Below the pieces are notes generated by a model that was not told the origin of the DNA, made no database searches, and saw nothing but the letters and a program-made list of their open reading frames with translations. From UBA6770 sp965660875 (lineage in GTDB: Bacteria; Bacteroidota; Bacteroidia; Flavobacteriales_G; Salibacteraceae): DNA of 64,000 nucleotides. Every line of letters starts with the position of its first letter. The first letter of the stretch is position 1. Made by a program: the position numbers and the translations under genes. Of the stretch, positions 60,939 to 64,000 are shown one piece after another. The DNA is taken from the NCBI GenBank assembly GCA_965660875.1, contig CBFIBQ010000001.1, forward strand, positions 62,001 through 126,000. The letters run 5' to 3'.

Positions 60939-61496
60939 CTAAAATGCTTTTCGAACAGCATTCACTTCTTTGTTTGTGGCGTGCGGATTGTCCTCCTTAA
61001 ACTTTTGAATTTTGGAGCGCACAGAAGGTGTTGGTAGAGTAGACCCTAGCAAATTGACCGGTAAAGCCAAAAAGTTAACTGCAGTCCCAGTTGCGATACC
61101 TAAGGCTTTAGCAGCACGAGCTTTATGCAGGTGTTTTGCTTTTTTGCGCAATATTTTATAGTACACCGCGCTATCGGTTTTCAGTTTGATTATGGTATCG
61201 TTGATAGTAAAATAGCGAACATTGCCCACTGAGTGTTTTGCAACAAATGTCTTTGCATCAAAGCTTTTTAGGGTATCTGTTGCAAAACCAGTACTCCATT
61301 CTTTTACAAGGGAATCTGCCTCAGCAAGCTTATTGGTCTCTTTGGGTTTATTGGATGGAGTACCCCAAGGGTTCTCTCCTTTTTTTTGTACCCCCCATGG
61401 GTTTTCTTGCGCTTGACCGAACAACAGTGCGCTAAATAATAGAAAGGTAGTGAGTATCCTTTTGCTCCTGTTGAAAATGTATGTGTGTGCTTCCAT
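60939..61496 (-). CDS. Exported/anchored protein of unknown function, possibly frameshifted at its end
   Basis: A 185-residue protein. A hydrophobic N-terminal helix (ILTTFLLFSALLFGQAQ) is followed by two ENPWG motifs at residues 31-35 and 41-45, then a charged region and a hydrophobic segment near 133-150 (GIATGTAVNFLALPVNLLGS). The frame stops after NAVRKAF. In the next frame the DNA continues as ILGKRLSNSLDGVAIGSG and a hydrophobic end (AIIIAAVVLF) to a stop at 60850. This suggests that the natural C-terminus lies in another frame and was lost by a shift in the AAAA run near 60950. No family is recognised. Confidence 0.6.
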   Translation of the reverse strand: MEAHTYIFNRSKRILTTFLLFSALLFGQAQENPWGVQKKGENPWGTPSNKPKETNKLAEADSLVKEWSTGFATDTLKSFDAKTFVAKHSVGNVRYFTINDTIIKLKTDSAVYYKILRKKAKHLHKARAAKALGIATGTAVNFLALPVNLLGSTLPTPSVRSKIQKFKEDNPHATNKEVNAVRKAF

Positions 61497-61644
61497 GATT
61501 TCCGTTTTCGATACCGCAAACCTATGGCGCGAAAACGCTGCGCTTCAACTGAATAGCCCAAGTGCAAAATCACTACTTGCGAATTACGCAAATAAGAAAA
61601 GAGTAATTAAATGGAAGTGGTTTTTGGTTGCGCTTAGCGCAAAA

Positions 61645-62658
61645 TCAAAGGATTTCTAGGTCCGTTTGGATCTTATTTTTATAGGAATCGATCCTACGTT
61701 TAATTTGAGAGAAAAAACTATTGCGCTGTTTTTCGTTGACTGCACTAATTAAACTTGAATTCGACATTTGTTTATCCAAAGTACTCACCGTGTCTTTAAT
61801 GTAGGCTCGGTCTGTGGTGTGCACCGAGTTTAACAGGTTGTGCCCAATATAAGCGCCTTCATAATCATCAGTTTTGTAGACAATCGTTGTATTGCCATTC
61901 AGCGTTTCGTTCAGATACATTTCAAATTCATTACCAATGGCTGGCGGCTCTAAGGTTGAAACAAACTTTTTACCTGCTATGGCCTGGGCTTTTAGATGAT
62001 CTAAAAAGCGATGCAGCAAGTCCAAGATGTAGATCGCATAGTTGGGGTCTTCGAATTGTTCGGCCTCGTAATAATAAAACACTTCACGGGCAAAACCACC
62101 GAGTAACTCTACATCATAAATCTCTTTTGAGGGAATGGCGTTATACATTTTTAGTGCTTCATATCCAATGTTAAACGAATCTGGAGCAATCTTTTCGTAT
62201 TTGAATTTTTTGTCTTTAAACGCATCCAACCTCAGGTAGGTTTTGGCCCAAAAAAACAACTTGAACCGCACCAAATGAGGGTAATTCAACAATTGCATTA
62301 TGGGCGTATTATTCACCAAAATGGTAAGGTTTGGATTTTTTTGAGCCGTTATTGAGGTTAAGGCCCTGTTTATACTCTTTAAGTACAAATCCATGCTAAA
62401 ATCAAACTCATCTAAGGGCTGAAATTCAAAAATCACCTTGTTTTTGTTGATTTCAAAAAGTGTATCTAGCGAGATATTAAAGTGCTTGCATAACTTTTTG
62501 AGTTCCAGAATGGTTAAGTGCGTTTCTCCTCTAAAACGACGGTACACGGCATCCTGACTGATACTCAAGATGTTGCCAACTACACTTCCGATTGATGCGT
62601 CACCCTGCGTTTGGCGTTTAATGATTTCGAATATCGTTTTTTGAGGGTCTGCTTGCAT
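61645..62658 (-). CDS. Helix-turn-helix transcription regulator
   Basis: A 337-residue cytosolic protein. Residues about 5-70 form an XRE/BetR-like DNA-binding domain (VVGNILSISQDAVYRRFRGE, then TILELKKLCKHFNISLDTLF). The remaining 260 residues are mostly helical with several aromatic clusters (FARE VFYYYEAEQFED region) and have no recognised ligand domain. Such large HTH proteins are frequent in Bacteroidota. The target is unknown. It is divergent from the short-chain dehydrogenase across 250 nt, so it might control that gene. Confidence 0.75.
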   Translation of the reverse strand: MQADPQKTIFEIIKRQTQGDASIGSVVGNILSISQDAVYRRFRGETHLTILELKKLCKHFNISLDTLFEINKNKVIFEFQPLDEFDFSMDLYLKSINRALTSITAQKNPNLTILVNNTPIMQLLNYPHLVRFKLFFWAKTYLRLDAFKDKKFKYEKIAPDSFNIGYEALKMYNAIPSKEIYDVELLGGFAREVFYYYEAEQFEDPNYAIYILDLLHRFLDHLKAQAIAGKKFVSTLEPPAIGNEFEMYLNETLNGNTTIVYKTDDYEGAYIGHNLLNSVHTTDRAYIKDTVSTLDKQMSNSSLISAVNEKQRNSFFSQIKRRIDSYKNKIQTDLEIL

Positions 62659-62908
62659 AGTCTATTTTAATTGATGCAATTTACATGTTTTTCATTCCAA
62701 ACCTTCCCCAAACAATGCATTGCCCCAGTTTTTTACAAGCAAAGAAAAAAGCTATACACTTAGTGCCTTTATGTAACAGAATTTAAAGTCTCGCATACCC
62801 CTTGACCCGCAACAAATGGCTAGCTTTACTGCCAATAGTGTTTGGATACCTTTCTAGGTATTTTGAACGACATTGTGAGTCTAACCGAAAAACTAAAAAA
62901 TTCAGATT

Positions 62909-63613
62909 ATGGAAATAAAGAATTCAAAAATATTAATCACCGGAGGAAGTTCCGGAATTGGAAAAGAAACGGCAAAACAATTTATTGAAAAGGGTGCTAG
63001 TGTCCTAATCACTGGGCGTGATGAAGACAAGTTAAACTTAGTGGCAAAAGAAATTGGTGCCATTCCATTGCACTTCGATATCAGTAACTTTAACAGCATT
63101 CCAAAAATGGCAGAAAAAGCCATTTCACTCCTTGATGGGCGTATCGACGTGCTGGTGAACAATGCAGGAATCGGCGTCTTTCCTCAATTGGGAGAAATTA
63201 CCATAGAAGATTTAAGGAGTGTGTATGAAACCAATGTTTTTGGGCTCACCTTGCTTACTCAGGAAGTGGTAAAAACATTCAAAGCCCAGAATTACGGCAA
63301 CATAATTAACTTGGGTTCCAGTGCCGCAATCAAGGGGTTTGCAAGAGGAAGCGTTTACGCCGCTTCAAAATTTGCAGTGCGCGGAATGACTCAATCTTGG
63401 CAAGCCGAATTGCGTCCCTTCAATATTCGTGTTTCTTTGGTTAACCCGAGTGAAGTGGCCACTGCATTTGCAGCAAAAGACAGAAAAGAACGTGAAGAGG
63501 AATCCAATAAATTAGGCCCCTTGGAAATTGCACACACCATAGTTTCGGTAGTCGAAATGCGCGATAAAGGTTTTGTAACGGAACTGAACGTTTGGGCAAC
63601 TAACCCCTTTTAA
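62909..63613 (+). CDS. Short-chain dehydrogenase/reductase
   Basis: NAD(P)-dependent oxidoreductase of 234 residues. The Rossmann glycine motif is in ILITGGSSGIGKETA, VLVNNAGIGVFP is the NNAG motif, and the catalytic Ser-Tyr-Lys is in NLGSSAAIKG and VYAASKFAVRG. The substrate cannot be deduced; the family includes carbonyl and 3-ketoacyl reductases. The 250 nt upstream gap contains near-matches (GGTATTTTGAAC) but no perfect -7 box. No neighbour suggests a pathway. Confidence 0.9.
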   Translation: MEIKNSKILITGGSSGIGKETAKQFIEKGASVLITGRDEDKLNLVAKEIGAIPLHFDISNFNSIPKMAEKAISLLDGRIDVLVNNAGIGVFPQLGEITIEDLRSVYETNVFGLTLLTQEVVKTFKAQNYGNIINLGSSAAIKGFARGSVYAASKFAVRGMTQSWQAELRPFNIRVSLVNPSEVATAFAAKDRKEREEESNKLGPLEIAHTIVSVVEMRDKGFVTELNVWATNPF

Positions 63614-63805
63614 AACTGCAAGAAATACATTTGCTATTGAAGCACCCGTTTTACTGTCTTATAAAGCGCTTCGTTGATACTTTATCGTCATTTACAAGTG
63701 AAAGGGTATACAGTCATACGGGTAAGCTAAACAGCATTTAGATTCCCAGTAAAAACAGTTCCGTTGTCACTAATGAATTATTAAACAAAATAAATCTGGG
63801 AGCCG

Positions 63806-64000
63806 CTAGTCAACCAGGTGTTTATCCATCAAATAAACCATGGTAGCCAGAGAGGCACAACCTAATTCCAGCTCGCGTTTATTGACGTTTTCAAAGACAT
63901 CGGTTTCAGCGTGATGGTAATCGAAGTAGCGCTGTGAAACTGGGTTGAGTCCCAACTGAAGTATACTGGGGTAATACTTTTTTAATGGGCCAATATCTAC
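63806..64000 (-). CDS. M28-family metallopeptidase, C-terminal 64 residues only
   Basis: Open frame entering from the right window edge and ending at a TAG at 63806. The sequence VDIGPLKKYYPSI..RYFDYHHAETDVFENVNKRE matches the last part of Bacteroidota M28 zinc exopeptidases, with the final metal-ligand region YHHAETD. The start lies outside the window. The 192 nt between the dehydrogenase and this gene hold nothing that I recognise. Confidence 0.8.
   Translation of the reverse strand, partial: VDIGPLKKYYPSILQLGLNPVSQRYFDYHHAETDVFENVNKRELELGCASLATMVYLMDKHLVD

Overview
The window looks like chromosomal DNA of a marine-type Bacteroidota, most likely a flavobacterium or Cryomorphaceae relative. 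The evidence is many secreted proteins with type IX secretion (T9SS) C-terminal tails, a PorZ homologue, lamin-tail-domain surface proteins, a TAnnTTTG-type -7 promoter box in front of many genes, the near absence of Shine-Dalgarno sequences, and a moderately AT-rich composition. This taxonomic reading is inference.

Layout. 1-9.2 kb: M1 aminopeptidase (cut by the window edge), a TlpA-like lipoprotein, FKBP isomerase, lysS, a small T9SS protein, a GreA-like protein, a stop-containing relic of a second nhaA, and intact nhaA. 9.2-13.1 kb: TonB-family protein, DinB-like protein, Crp/Fnr regulator coupled to asd. 13.1-19.6 kb: two very large T9SS surface proteins with lamin-tail domains. 19.6-29 kb: queA, dusB, CPBP protease, a giant outer-membrane protein, an ExbB/ExbD operon and tRNA-Ser(GGA). 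29-35.5 kb: TPR membrane protein, asparaginase, TatD nuclease, two exported unknowns, dprA. 35.5-44.7 kb: two paralogous modules, each made of T9SS surface protein(s), an ECF sigma factor and a protein that joins an anti-sigma-like N-terminus, one inner-membrane helix, a long linker and an outer-membrane beta-barrel. 44.7-58.4 kb: ALDH7-type dehydrogenase, cation/proton antiporter, rseP, dxr, porZ, lspA, a DksA-like protein and ileS with a rearranged HIGH motif. 58.4-59.6 kb: a scrambled tRNA-Arg(TCG) array. 59.6-64 kb: exported proteins, a helix-turn-helix regulator, a short-chain dehydrogenase and the end of an M28 peptidase.

Two loci deserve most attention. (1) The tRNA-Arg region (58.57-59.51 kb) has one intact tRNA and five broken copies. 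Near-identical 18-20 nt palindromes sit at the 9/10 junction, in the D loop, in the anticodon loop and in the T loop of the copies. A GIY-YIG nuclease gene lies between the tRNA promoter and the intact tRNA, and its last codons are themselves a tRNA fragment. This looks like a small tRNA-targeting mobile system. (2) The duplicated sigma / double-membrane barrel modules look like a one-polypeptide cell-surface signalling device that would connect outer-membrane state to an ECF sigma factor.

The rest is mostly housekeeping and envelope biology: tRNA charging and modification, isoprenoid synthesis (dxr), lipoprotein processing (lspA), site-2 proteolysis (rseP), proton-motive energisation of the outer membrane (ExbB/ExbD/TonB) and T9SS export (porZ plus at least seven cargo proteins).
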